From assembly GCA_023417975.1 (NCBI GenBank), contig JAEZDX010000367.1, positions 1 through 7,606 of the forward strand: a stretch of 7,606 nucleotides of DNA, read 5' to 3'. The DNA comes from Bacillota bacterium (GTDB lineage: Bacteria; Bacillota; Clostridia; Clostridiales; Clostridiaceae). How positions within the stretch are numbered: position 1 is the first letter of the stretch; each line of letters begins with the position of its first letter. Below, one piece after another: positions 1 through 4,733 of the stretch. The notes beneath the pieces are model-generated. The model was not told the origin of the DNA. It saw nothing but the letters and a program-made list of their open reading frames with translations, and made no database searches. Made by a program: the position numbers and the translations under genes.

Positions 1-14
1 ACTGTATATACAGT
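1..14. promoter_or_regulatory. Perfect 14-bp palindrome, possible operator of the S-component gene
   Basis: ACTGTATATACAGT is identical to its own reverse complement. It lies 20 bp upstream of the first gene's start codon and just before its ribosome binding site, where a repressor operator would be expected. The window begins here, so the promoter and any extension of the palindrome cannot be seen. Vitamin-uptake S components in Firmicutes are often under a dedicated repressor (for example NiaR for niacin), so an operator role is plausible but inferred. Confidence 0.4.
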
Positions 15-34
15 AGACAAGCGGAGGTGTAAAA

Positions 35-535
35 ATGAATAATAATATTAGAAAAATGGTTCAAACTGCGCTGTTAATGGCGTTAGCAATTATAATTCCT
101 ACTTATTTCGGCTTTTTAAAGGTTATAATAGGACCTTTTACGGCTACTATAGCATCACATGTTCCAATGTTTTTATCTATGTTTCTGGGACCGGCAGCTG
201 CAGCTTTTGTTGGCTTTGGATCTGCACTTGGATTTCAAATATCAGGAATGCCGAGTTTCGTTGTAGCCAGAGCTGCAATGCATATTATTGTAGGAGCTCT
301 TGGAGGATATCTGCTGAGAAAAGGGGTTTCCTATACTAAGACTGTTGCAATAACTGCTCCTGTACACGGTATTTTAGAGGGATTGGCCATAATACCTTTT
401 CAAGGCTTTACTATATATAATTATATAGTAGTAGGAGGTTCAATAGTTCATCATTCCTTAGATGCAATTATAGCCTATGCTTTAGTAAAAGCTTTGGTTA
501 AAGCTGGCAGGAATGAATTTGCATTAAGTAAATAA
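35..535 (+). CDS. ECF transporter S component (vitamin uptake membrane protein)
   Basis: A 166-residue, very hydrophobic protein with about five to six membrane segments, the usual size and topology of the substrate-binding S component of energy-coupling factor (ECF) transporters. The first helix contains an AxxxA motif (A12, A16), the feature through which S components dock on the shared EcfT subunit. The ATPases EcfA/EcfA' and EcfT are not in the window, so this would be a solitary (group II) S component using a shared energising module encoded elsewhere. The segments around GPFTATIASHVP (residues 33-44) and VVARAAMHIIVGALGG (76-91) remind me of niacin-type (NiaX-like) S components, but the substrate is an inference. 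The start is set by GGAGGTG at 22-28, six bases before the ATG. A strong terminator follows, so it is probably transcribed alone or as the last gene of a unit entering from the left. Confidence 0.8.
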   Translation: MNNNIRKMVQTALLMALAIIIPTYFGFLKVIIGPFTATIASHVPMFLSMFLGPAAAAFVGFGSALGFQISGMPSFVVARAAMHIIVGALGGYLLRKGVSYTKTVAITAPVHGILEGLAIIPFQGFTIYNYIVVGGSIVHHSLDAIIAYALVKALVKAGRNEFALSK

Positions 536-548
536 GGTAATCTATATG

Positions 549-581
549 AAAGCAGAATTGTATGAACAGTTCTGTTTTTTT
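549..581 (+). terminator. Intrinsic terminator after the S-component gene
   Basis: The arms CAGAATTG (553-560) and CAGTTCTG (567-574) form an 8-bp stem with one G-U pair and a 6-base loop. Flanking A residues can pair with the start of the T run, and seven T follow at 575-581. This is a textbook rho-independent terminator 14 bases after the stop codon, and it separates the S component from the flavodiiron operon. Confidence 0.85.
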
Positions 582-583
582 AT

Positions 584-613
584 TTTACACTCTATGTATT
601 ATTATGGTACAAT
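584..613 (+). promoter_or_regulatory. Predicted sigma-A promoter of the flavodiiron operon
   Basis: TTTACA (584-589, five of six bases matching TTGACA) is followed after 18 bases by TACAAT (608-613, five of six). A TG dinucleotide one base upstream of the -10 (605-606) makes it an extended -10 promoter. Transcription would begin near 620, giving a leader of about 80 bases before the flavodiiron start. A second TATAAT occurs at 670-675, but I see no matching -35 for it. Confidence 0.6.
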
Positions 614-649
614 TAGCTTTAGCAACCGTAAAGTTTTCATGATAAAAAG

Positions 650-671
650 TATAGGTGAAGGTAAACCTATA
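650..671. repeat. Inverted repeat in the flavodiiron leader
   Basis: TATAGGT (650-656) and ACCTATA (665-671) are perfect 7-base complements separated by 8 bases. The element sits in the predicted 5' leader, about 30 bases ahead of the start codon and 14 bases ahead of the Shine-Dalgarno sequence. It could be a repressor operator or an RNA hairpin. It does not match the PerR or Rex consensus as I know them. Confidence 0.4.
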
Positions 672-684
672 TAATAGGATATTT

Positions 685-691
685 AGAGGAG
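685..691 (+). promoter_or_regulatory. Ribosome binding site fixing the flavodiiron start
   Basis: AGAGGAG ends nine bases before the ATG at 701. The longer in-frame alternative, TTG at 692, would abut this site with no spacing, so the ATG at 701 is preferred. Confidence 0.7.
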
Positions 692-700
692 TTGATTTAT

Positions 701-1873
701 ATGGCTATTGAGAAGCTAAAGGATAATATTTATTGGATTGGAGTAAAGGATCCGGATTTAAGAGTATTTGATATTATTATGGAGACTAAAAAAGGTACTA
801 CCTATAATGCCTATTTGATAGATGATGAAAAAGTAGCAATAGTAGATAGTGTGAAAAATGGATTTGTAGAGGAATATATTGCCAATATAAAAGAAATAAT
901 CGGTGACAAAAAGGTAGATTACATAGTTGTGCAGCATACAGAATTGGATCACAGCGGGTCCTTGGGAAAACTTTTGGAAGTATTTCCCGAAGCCTATGTA
1001 GTAGGTTCAAAGGCTGCCTTGATATATTCAAGACAAATAGTAAACAAGGATTTTAAATCCATTGAGGCAAGAGAAGATATAAGTCTTGGAAATACTACTT
1101 TAAAATTCATTTCTGCTCCAAATTTACACTGGCCGGATACTATTTTTACATATATTCCTGAAAGGTCTGTATTATTGACCTGCGATTTCACCGGCTGCCA
1201 CTATTGCCCCAGCGGTTCCGTAACGGATAACTTCGGCGATGATTATTTTGAAGAAATGAAATATTATTTTGATGTAATTATGGGACCTTTTAAGAAATTT
1301 GTAATTATGGCATTGGATAAAATAAAAGACTTGAACCTTGATATTATGGCGCCTAGCCATGGACCTATCCATGTAGCTGATATCCAAAAGTATTTGGATT
1401 TGTATAGAGAATGGGCTGAAATCAAAATGCCTAAAGAAAAAAATGTACAAATATTTTATATCTCTGCTTATGGCAATACGGAATTGATGGCTAAGTATTT
1501 TGCAGAAAAGCTTAATTCTAAGGGTATAAAGGCAGAGGCATATGAAATTACAGCAAAGCCTATAGAAGAGCTGATAGACAAGGTTGAAAAGGCATCGGGA
1601 ATTATGATAGGTTCGCCGACAATAAACCAAGATGCTGTAAAACCTGCTTGGGACTTAATGTCACTTATATGTGCCATAACAAATAGGGGAAAAGCTGCAG
1701 CCGCCTTCGGATCATATGGCTGGAGCGGAGAAGGCGTGCCTATGATGACACAAAGGCTTGCATCATTAAAATTTAAAGTGCTAGACCCTGGTTATAAGTT
1801 TAATTTTGTACCATCAGACAAAGAATATGAACAGGCTGATGCATTTGTTGAAGAATATTTAAAACTACTTTAA
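701..1873 (+). CDS. fprA: Flavodiiron protein (FprA-type O2/NO reductase)
   Basis: A 390-residue cytoplasmic protein with the standard two-domain build of a class A flavodiiron protein. The N-terminal metallo-beta-lactamase-like half holds the diiron site, and all expected ligands are present: the HxExDH cluster H79, E81, D83, H84, then H143, D162 and H220. The C-terminal flavodoxin-like half (from about 249) has the FMN phosphate loop SAYGNT (255-260), GSPT (304-307) and GSYGWSGE (337-344). Such proteins reduce O2 to water and/or NO to N2O with electrons from rubredoxin or F420-like donors, protecting strict anaerobes. No rubredoxin gene is nearby. Three cysteines (C161, C166, C169) cluster around ligand D162. 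It leads a probable three-gene operon with the two acidic proteins downstream. O2 versus NO preference cannot be read from the sequence. Confidence 0.93.
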   Translation: MAIEKLKDNIYWIGVKDPDLRVFDIIMETKKGTTYNAYLIDDEKVAIVDSVKNGFVEEYIANIKEIIGDKKVDYIVVQHTELDHSGSLGKLLEVFPEAYVVGSKAALIYSRQIVNKDFKSIEAREDISLGNTTLKFISAPNLHWPDTIFTYIPERSVLLTCDFTGCHYCPSGSVTDNFGDDYFEEMKYYFDVIMGPFKKFVIMALDKIKDLNLDIMAPSHGPIHVADIQKYLDLYREWAEIKMPKEKNVQIFYISAYGNTELMAKYFAEKLNSKGIKAEAYEITAKPIEELIDKVEKASGIMIGSPTINQDAVKPAWDLMSLICAITNRGKAAAAFGSYGWSGEGVPMMTQRLASLKFKVLDPGYKFNFVPSDKEYEQADAFVEEYLKLL

Positions 1874-1877
1874 AAGT

Positions 1878-1885
1878 TAGGGGTG
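1878..1885 (+). promoter_or_regulatory. Ribosome binding site deciding the DUF1292 start
   Basis: TAGGGGTG ends six bases before TTG at 1892. The longer in-frame start, GTG at 1883, overlaps this site and has no upstream Shine-Dalgarno sequence, so TTG at 1892 is the better choice. Confidence 0.55.
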
Positions 1886-1891
1886 AATTAC

Positions 1892-2140
1892 TTGGAAGAA
1901 AAAGAAATAATGTCCTTTAAGGATGAAGACGGAAACAAGGTAGACTGTGAAGTAATTGCAAAATTAGAGGTGGATGAAAAGCAATATATGATTTTATCTC
2001 CTATTGATGCCGGTGAAGAGGATGCTTTTGCCTTCAGAGTAGATATTGAAAATGGCAATACAGTCTACAATTTTGTAGAAGATGAGGATGAATTCCAAAA
2101 AGTACAAGAAGAGTATAAAAATGCTCTTGATGAGCAATAA
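1892..2140 (+). CDS. DUF1292 family small acidic protein (YrzB-like)
   Basis: An 82-residue soluble, strongly acidic protein. It follows the DUF1292 pattern: an N-terminal strand, a DEDGNKVDCEVI stretch (residues 11-22), a central hydrophobic QYMILSP strand (31-37), an AFAFRV strand (46-51) and an acidic C-terminal helix with EDEDEFQKVQEEY (63-75). The family's function is unknown; in Bacillus and many Clostridia the member (YrzB) lies beside yrrK/yrrL. Here the gene starts 18 bases after the flavodiiron gene and is presumably co-transcribed with it, which is not the neighbourhood I would expect. The start is probably TTG at 1892, with GTG at 1883 as the alternative (85 residues). Confidence 0.75.
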   Translation: MEEKEIMSFKDEDGNKVDCEVIAKLEVDEKQYMILSPIDAGEEDAFAFRVDIENGNTVYNFVEDEDEFQKVQEEYKNALDEQ

Positions 2141-2179
2141 TTTATAAATAATTATTTAATAATTTACTAGGAGGCTTTT

Positions 2180-2581
2180 ATGTTGAATAAGAAAGAAATT
2201 ATAGCATTTTTAGAAGCTAACGATATTGAAGATATCGAAGAAATAGAATATAAGGAAGATGCCCTTTTATTAAGATTTTATTACGACTTTGACAGCGATG
2301 AGATATCTTCGGCAAGAGCTTATGCAAATGATGAGTGCGAGGAAGATAAGGAATCTGAAGCATGGTTTGAAGAATTCTTCCTGCCGTACCTAAACGATAT
2401 TGCTGTTGATAATGTAGGGGAAATAATAGAAGAGCTTACTGAAAAACATGAATTAAATGCTCAATATGTTACCTATGAAACCGACAGTGAAAATTATGAT
2501 TATTGCGAATTTATAGTAGTGGTAAGCAGTAAAGATAAAAAGTATGAAATAGAAGATATATTGGACGAATTGGAACTATAA
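2180..2581 (+). CDS. Uncharacterised acidic protein, 133 residues
   Basis: I do not recognise this family. The start is secure: TAGGAGG (2168-2174) lies five bases before the ATG. The protein is soluble and extremely rich in Asp and Glu, with runs such as EDIEEIEYKED (17-27) and DECEEDKESE (51-60), and it has many aromatic residues (RFYYDF at 32-37, AWFEEFFLPY at 61-70). No signal peptide or membrane segment is visible. The pattern of alternating strands and helices suggests a compact alpha/beta fold. It begins 39 bases after the DUF1292 gene, on the same strand with no terminator between, so it is likely the third gene of the flavodiiron operon. The shared acidity of the two small proteins is striking, but no function can be assigned. 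Confidence 0.8.
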   Translation: MLNKKEIIAFLEANDIEDIEEIEYKEDALLLRFYYDFDSDEISSARAYANDECEEDKESEAWFEEFFLPYLNDIAVDNVGEIIEELTEKHELNAQYVTYETDSENYDYCEFIVVVSSKDKKYEIEDILDELEL

Positions 2582-2597
2582 ATCTTTTGTTTTTCTC

Positions 2598-2615
2598 AAG
2601 GTTTATAACTTTTTT
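2598..2615 (+). terminator. Weak candidate terminator of the flavodiiron operon
   Basis: AAGGTT (2598-2603) can pair with AACTTT (2607-2612) around a three-base TAT loop, and three further T follow. The stem has only six pairs, one of them G-U, so termination may be leaky. If it fails, operon transcripts could read into the RNA gene downstream. Confidence 0.3.
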
Positions 2616-2649
2616 GAATAGTAGAGGAAGCGTTGATTTAAATTAGCAT

Positions 2650-2663
2650 TGTAAAGATTTACA
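2650..2663. repeat. Near-palindrome upstream of the RNA gene
   Basis: TGTAAA (2650-2655) and TTTACA (2658-2663) are exact inverted copies separated by GA. The second arm also resembles a -35 element, with AT-rich -10-like sequence from 2681. It lies about 100 bases ahead of the predicted RNA start and could be an operator or an upstream promoter part. Such short AT-rich palindromes can arise by chance. Confidence 0.25.
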
Positions 2664-2726
2664 CAGTAAATTGCTTGTAATTATATTATAAAACGCCTAT
2701 GAGCCTATTATGGCATTATACCATTG

Positions 2727-2754
2727 TTGAATGGCAGGTTTATTATGATATAAT
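2727..2754 (+). promoter_or_regulatory. Strong extended -10 promoter of the structured RNA
   Basis: TTGAAT (2727-2732, four of six consensus bases), a 16-base spacer and a perfect TATAAT (2749-2754), preceded one base upstream by TG (2746-2747), form an extended -10 sigma-A promoter. The start point would be near 2761, only a few bases before the first arm of the RNA's closing stem. A small inverted repeat (CCATT 2721-2725, AATGG 2730-2734) overlaps the -35. Confidence 0.75.
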
Positions 2755-2764
2755 AAAGGTACAG

Positions 2765-2970
2765 AAAATCCTAAGATGCACGCAGTGCTTATGATATTCA
2801 ACCGACATAAGTGATAAGGGACTTTTAAGATTCTTAATGATGTCAGGCTTCAACAGTTAAAAACTGAATGGATTAAAACTCCATCAGAAGAAGACAGAGG
2901 TGAGATGCGAAAGACCCACCTGCGAGACGGCGGGTATGAATAATTGAGTGTAACGGCATGTTGGGATTTA
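2765..2970 (+). ncRNA. ssrS: Probable 6S RNA (SsrS), stand-alone structured RNA
   Basis: A roughly 205-base non-coding RNA with its own promoter (-10 at 2749-2754) and terminator (2985-3018) and no conserved reading frame. The ends form a long closing stem: 2766-2779 pairs with 2956-2969 in 13 of 14 positions, with one G-G mismatch (2775/2960) and one U-G pair. Inside are a long bulged arm, including 2864-2866/2885-2887 and 2868-2872/2880-2884, and a 3' hairpin in which ACCC (2914-2917) and CC (2919-2920) pair with GG (2929-2930) and GGGT (2932-2935). The segment after the 5' closing strand (GATG, then CGCA) and the 3' run CGGCAT then GGGATTT resemble the same places in known 6S RNAs. 6S RNA mimics an open promoter, binds housekeeping RNA polymerase and accumulates in stationary phase. 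The class is judged by eye; the raiA-motif RNA, of similar length, is the main alternative. Confidence 0.7.
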
Positions 2971-2984
2971 AGAGTAACAAATGT

Positions 2985-3018
2985 AAACACCTCACATTAA
3001 TAATATGAGGTGTTTTTT
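2985..3018 (+). terminator. Strong terminator of the RNA gene, possibly bidirectional
   Basis: AAACACCTCA (2985-2994) is the exact complement of TGAGGTGTTT (3006-3015), giving a 10-bp stem with an 11-base AT-rich loop, followed by T to 3018. The Spo0E-like gene on the other strand stops at 3021, so the same hairpin may end both convergent transcripts, although the minus-strand T tract is interrupted and weaker. Confidence 0.9.
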
Positions 3019-3020
3019 AT

Positions 3021-3194
3021 TTATGCTGTATCCATGACCAAAAGCTTTGACTGTTCATACATTACAAGAAACTTGTCCAGTTCTTGGCTCACATTAACAA
3101 CCTTAATGTCTGTAGGTTCTAAATATAACAAATAGTGACAGAGTTTGTCCCTTAACACTTCTATATTCTTTATTATATATACATTAGTAATCAT
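3021..3194 (-). CDS. Spo0E-like aspartyl-phosphate phosphatase family protein
   Basis: A 57-residue soluble protein. It carries the Spo0E-family signature SQELD at residues 36-40, inside a predicted helix ending LDKFLVMYEQ (39-48), and an N-terminal helix IEVLRDKLCHYLL (11-23). Together these form the two-helix hairpin expected for this very small family. Spo0E-type phosphatases remove the phosphoryl group from Spo0A~P and so delay sporulation; the SQELD motif is the known active region. The start is taken as ATG at 3194, eight bases after AAGGTG (3208-3203, read on the minus strand); GTG at 3203 overlaps that site and is less likely. It is transcribed towards the RNA gene and away from the hprK cluster, with candidate Spo0A boxes in the region behind it. 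Paralogues are usual in spore formers, so no gene symbol is given. Confidence 0.75.
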   Translation of the reverse strand: MITNVYIIKNIEVLRDKLCHYLLYLEPTDIKVVNVSQELDKFLVMYEQSKLLVMDTA

Positions 3195-3253
3195 TTTTAT
3201 CACACCTTATGAAATTAGTTTGCACACTATTTATCTTTAATAGTTGTAAAAAT

Positions 3254-3281
3254 ATTTTATCAAATTAGGGGATAATTGCAA
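3254..3281 (-). promoter_or_regulatory. Candidate promoter of the spo0E-like gene
   Basis: Read on the minus strand, TTGCAA (3281-3276) is followed after 16 bases by TAAAAT (3259-3254), with TG one base upstream of the -10. This gives an extended -10 promoter with a start near 3247 and a leader of about 50 bases. The AT-rich background makes chance matches possible. Confidence 0.4.
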
Positions 3282-3416
3282 ATAAAATAATAATCCATTT
3301 TATGACAAAAAAATATAATATTTAAGGGTATATTCACAAAAATGACATATGTAAAAAATTAACATTTCATGTGAAACCAAGTAACATAGAAAAGTATGTA
3401 AAATCGAGAAAAGTTA

Positions 3417-3446
3417 TTGTGTCGAAAATTGATCACAAAATATAAT
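3417..3446 (+). promoter_or_regulatory. Promoter candidate overlapped by a Spo0A box
   Basis: TTGTGT (3417-3422, a poor -35), an 18-base spacer and a perfect TATAAT (3441-3446) form a plus-strand promoter. The exact Spo0A-box core TGTCGAA lies at 3420-3426, across the -35. This arrangement is known at Spo0A-activated sigma-A promoters, where a bad -35 is compensated by Spo0A~P. Transcription would begin near 3453 and enter the DUF896-hprK operon. That it works this way is inference. Confidence 0.45.
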
Positions 3447-3448
3447 TA

Positions 3449-3455
3449 GTCGACA
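3449..3455 (-). promoter_or_regulatory. Second Spo0A-box-like site
   Basis: Read on the minus strand, TGTCGAC matches six of seven bases of the Spo0A core TGTCGAA. It lies at the predicted start point of the promoter above, 22 bases beyond the first box and in opposite orientation. Confidence 0.35.
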
Positions 3456-3516
3456 CGTTGCTAATTTGTTATTTTTTCATTAACTATATCTATAGGATTT
3501 CAGTTTGGATTTCATA

Positions 3517-3525
3517 TGTTATAAT
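3517..3525 (+). promoter_or_regulatory. Extended -10 promoter directly ahead of the DUF896 gene
   Basis: TG (3517-3518), one base, then a perfect TATAAT (3520-3525) form an extended -10 element. No good -35 exists at 16-18 bases, which extended -10 promoters can tolerate. The start would be near 3532, giving a leader of about 24 bases before the ATG at 3556 and arguing against the longer TTG-initiated reading frame from 3505. Confidence 0.5.
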
Positions 3526-3555
3526 AATATATATATTGCTAGGAGGAATGGCTTA

Positions 3556-3753
3556 ATGGCGGGAGAGAAAAACATGGATGAAATAATCAAAAGAATTAAT
3601 TTTTTGTATAAAAAAAGCAAAGAAGAAGGGCTTACACCGGAAGAGAAACAGGAACAAGAAAAATTAAGAAGAATTTACATAGATTCTTTTAAAAACAATT
3701 TGAAGGCTCAATTAGAAACAATTGAGAGAAAACCTGATAAATATAAACAGTAA
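3556..3753 (+). CDS. DUF896 family protein (YnzC-like)
   Basis: A 65-residue, highly charged, helical protein. It shows the DUF896 pattern: a first helix with IIKRINFLYKKSKEEG, then a short LTPEEK turn, then a second helix with EQEKLRRIYIDSFKNNLKAQL. Together these form the antiparallel helical hairpin known for Bacillus YnzC. Molecular function is unknown; ynzC belongs to the SOS-induced yneA operon in B. subtilis, but no LexA box of the GAAC-N4-GTTC type is visible here. The start chosen is ATG 3556, nine bases after AGGAGG (3541-3546). ATG 3574 (59 residues, preceded by GGGAGA at 3561-3566) fits the family length equally well. It is the first gene of the cluster leading into hprK, 62 bases downstream. 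Confidence 0.8.
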   Translation: MAGEKNMDEIIKRINFLYKKSKEEGLTPEEKQEQEKLRRIYIDSFKNNLKAQLETIERKPDKYKQ

Positions 3754-3764
3754 GTGATGAATAA

Positions 3765-3776
3765 TCATATATATGA
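3765..3776. repeat. 12-bp AT-rich palindrome between the DUF896 gene and hprK
   Basis: TCATATATATGA is a perfect palindrome 12 bases after the DUF896 stop and 39 bases before the hprK start. It could be an operator or a minor processing hairpin. The simple AT composition makes chance occurrence quite possible. Confidence 0.25.
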
Positions 3777-3815
3777 AAAAATAATATAGTCTGAAGGAAG
3801 GATAGGAAATAAAGT

Positions 3816-4733
3816 ATGTCTGTTAATGTAAGTAATTTAGTAGAGGATTTAAAATTAGAAGTGCTAATAGAAGGTGAAATTGATAATGAATTAACTGTAA
3901 CTGATTTTAACAGACCAGGGTTGCAGTTTTCGGGATTTTATAATTATTTTGCAAATGAGAGAATTCAAATAATTGGTATGGCTGAATGGAGTTTTTTAGA
4001 GGCAATGCAGCCGGAGATCAGAAAGAAACGTCTTAAAAAGTTTTTCTCCTTTGAAACTCCATGTATCATTATTACCAGAGGGCTTGAACCACAACCTGAG
4101 ATAATTGAATATGCTACTGAAAATAACAGATGGTTGTTACGTGCAGATACGACATCTACAAAATTCATAAGTAAACTCACCAATTATCTTTCGGATAAAC
4201 TCGCTCCTGAAACAAGAATGCATGGTGTTTTGGTTGATGTTTACGGTATTGGCATTTTAATTACAGGTGAAAGCGGCATTGGAAAGAGCGAAACAGCCTT
4301 GGAGCTTATAAAAAGAGGACATAGGCTTGTAGCTGATGATGCAGTTGACATTAAAGAGATTGAAGGCACGCTTGTGGGCTGTTCACCTTTTATTACAGCC
4401 GGAATGATGGAAGTAAGGGGAATGGGAATAATAGATGTACCTTCCTTATATGGCTTGAGTTCTGTTTTATATTCAAAGACTCTGGAATTTGTTATATGCC
4501 TTGAACAGTGGAAGTCAGACGAGAACTATGACCGTCTTGGAATTGATAATCAGTATATAAATATATTGAATGTACCTGTAAGAAAGATTGTTGTACCTAT
4601 TAGACCAGGAAGAAACGTAGCTGTCATTATAGAGGCTGCTGCAGTTAATTTCAGATATCACCTTATGTCAAAAGAAACTCCTGTGGATACTATCAATCGA
4701 AGAGTGGAGTTGCTAAATAGAAATAATGAATAA
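3816..4733 (+). CDS. hprK: HPr kinase/phosphorylase
   Basis: A 305-residue cytoplasmic protein of normal family length. The N-terminal regulatory domain covers about 1-125. The C-terminal catalytic domain has the family's H136 (MHG), Walker A loop GESGIGKS (151-158), the catalytic Asp pair D174-D175 (VADDAV), the HprK signature EVRGMGIIDV (199-208), YDR with R240, and the C-terminal PIRPGRN (261-267). It phosphorylates HPr (and Crh where present) on Ser46 using ATP or pyrophosphate, and reverses this by phosphorolysis. In this way it sets carbon catabolite repression through CcpA and the rate of PTS sugar uptake. Neither HPr nor Crh is encoded in the window. The common neighbours in Bacilli (lgt, ppaX) are absent; instead the 3' end overlaps the folate cyclo-ligase gene by 8 bases, implying coupled translation. 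Confidence 0.95.
   Translation: MSVNVSNLVEDLKLEVLIEGEIDNELTVTDFNRPGLQFSGFYNYFANERIQIIGMAEWSFLEAMQPEIRKKRLKKFFSFETPCIIITRGLEPQPEIIEYATENNRWLLRADTTSTKFISKLTNYLSDKLAPETRMHGVLVDVYGIGILITGESGIGKSETALELIKRGHRLVADDAVDIKEIEGTLVGCSPFITAGMMEVRGMGIIDVPSLYGLSSVLYSKTLEFVICLEQWKSDENYDRLGIDNQYINILNVPVRKIVVPIRPGRNVAVIIEAAAVNFRYHLMSKETPVDTINRRVELLNRNNE

Larger units (their letters stand above)
3195..3555. other. Regulatory intergenic region between the spo0E-like and DUF896 genes
   Basis: About 360 bases of very AT-rich DNA without a convincing gene, between divergent genes. It holds a minus-strand promoter candidate for the spo0E-like gene (3254-3281), a plus-strand promoter overlapped by a Spo0A-box-like site (3417-3446), a second reversed box (3449-3455), a further extended -10 element (3517-3525), and a short palindrome with arms TTTCA (3365-3369) and TGAAA (3372-3376). 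I see nothing else in it. Confidence 0.6.

Noticed and set aside
1..14. Resemblance to a proteobacterial LexA (SOS) box
   Set aside because: The half sites CTG and CAG are separated by six bases rather than the ten of the E. coli box, and Firmicute LexA uses GAAC-N4-GTTC.
758..1677. Several minus-strand reading frames inside the flavodiiron gene
   Set aside because: They lie opposite a complete, motif-rich gene, have no ribosome binding sites and encode no recognisable domain; they are shadows.
2765..2970. Riboswitch controlling a downstream gene
   Set aside because: The element ends in its own terminator and the next gene lies on the opposite strand, so there is no gene for it to control in cis. 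No T-box, SAM, lysine, cobalamin or c-di-AMP core motif was seen.
2765..2970. tmRNA, RNase P RNA or SRP RNA
   Set aside because: No tRNA-like ends or tag-peptide frame, no conserved RNase P core and no SRP domain IV hairpin. The length and closing stem also do not fit.
3505..3555. N-terminal extension of the DUF896 protein from TTG 3505
   Set aside because: The extension covers the predicted promoter and the AGGAGG site, lacks its own ribosome binding site, and would make the protein longer than the family.
3965..4183. Minus-strand reading frame inside hprK
   Set aside because: It is opposite a confidently identified gene and has no supporting motif or ribosome binding site.
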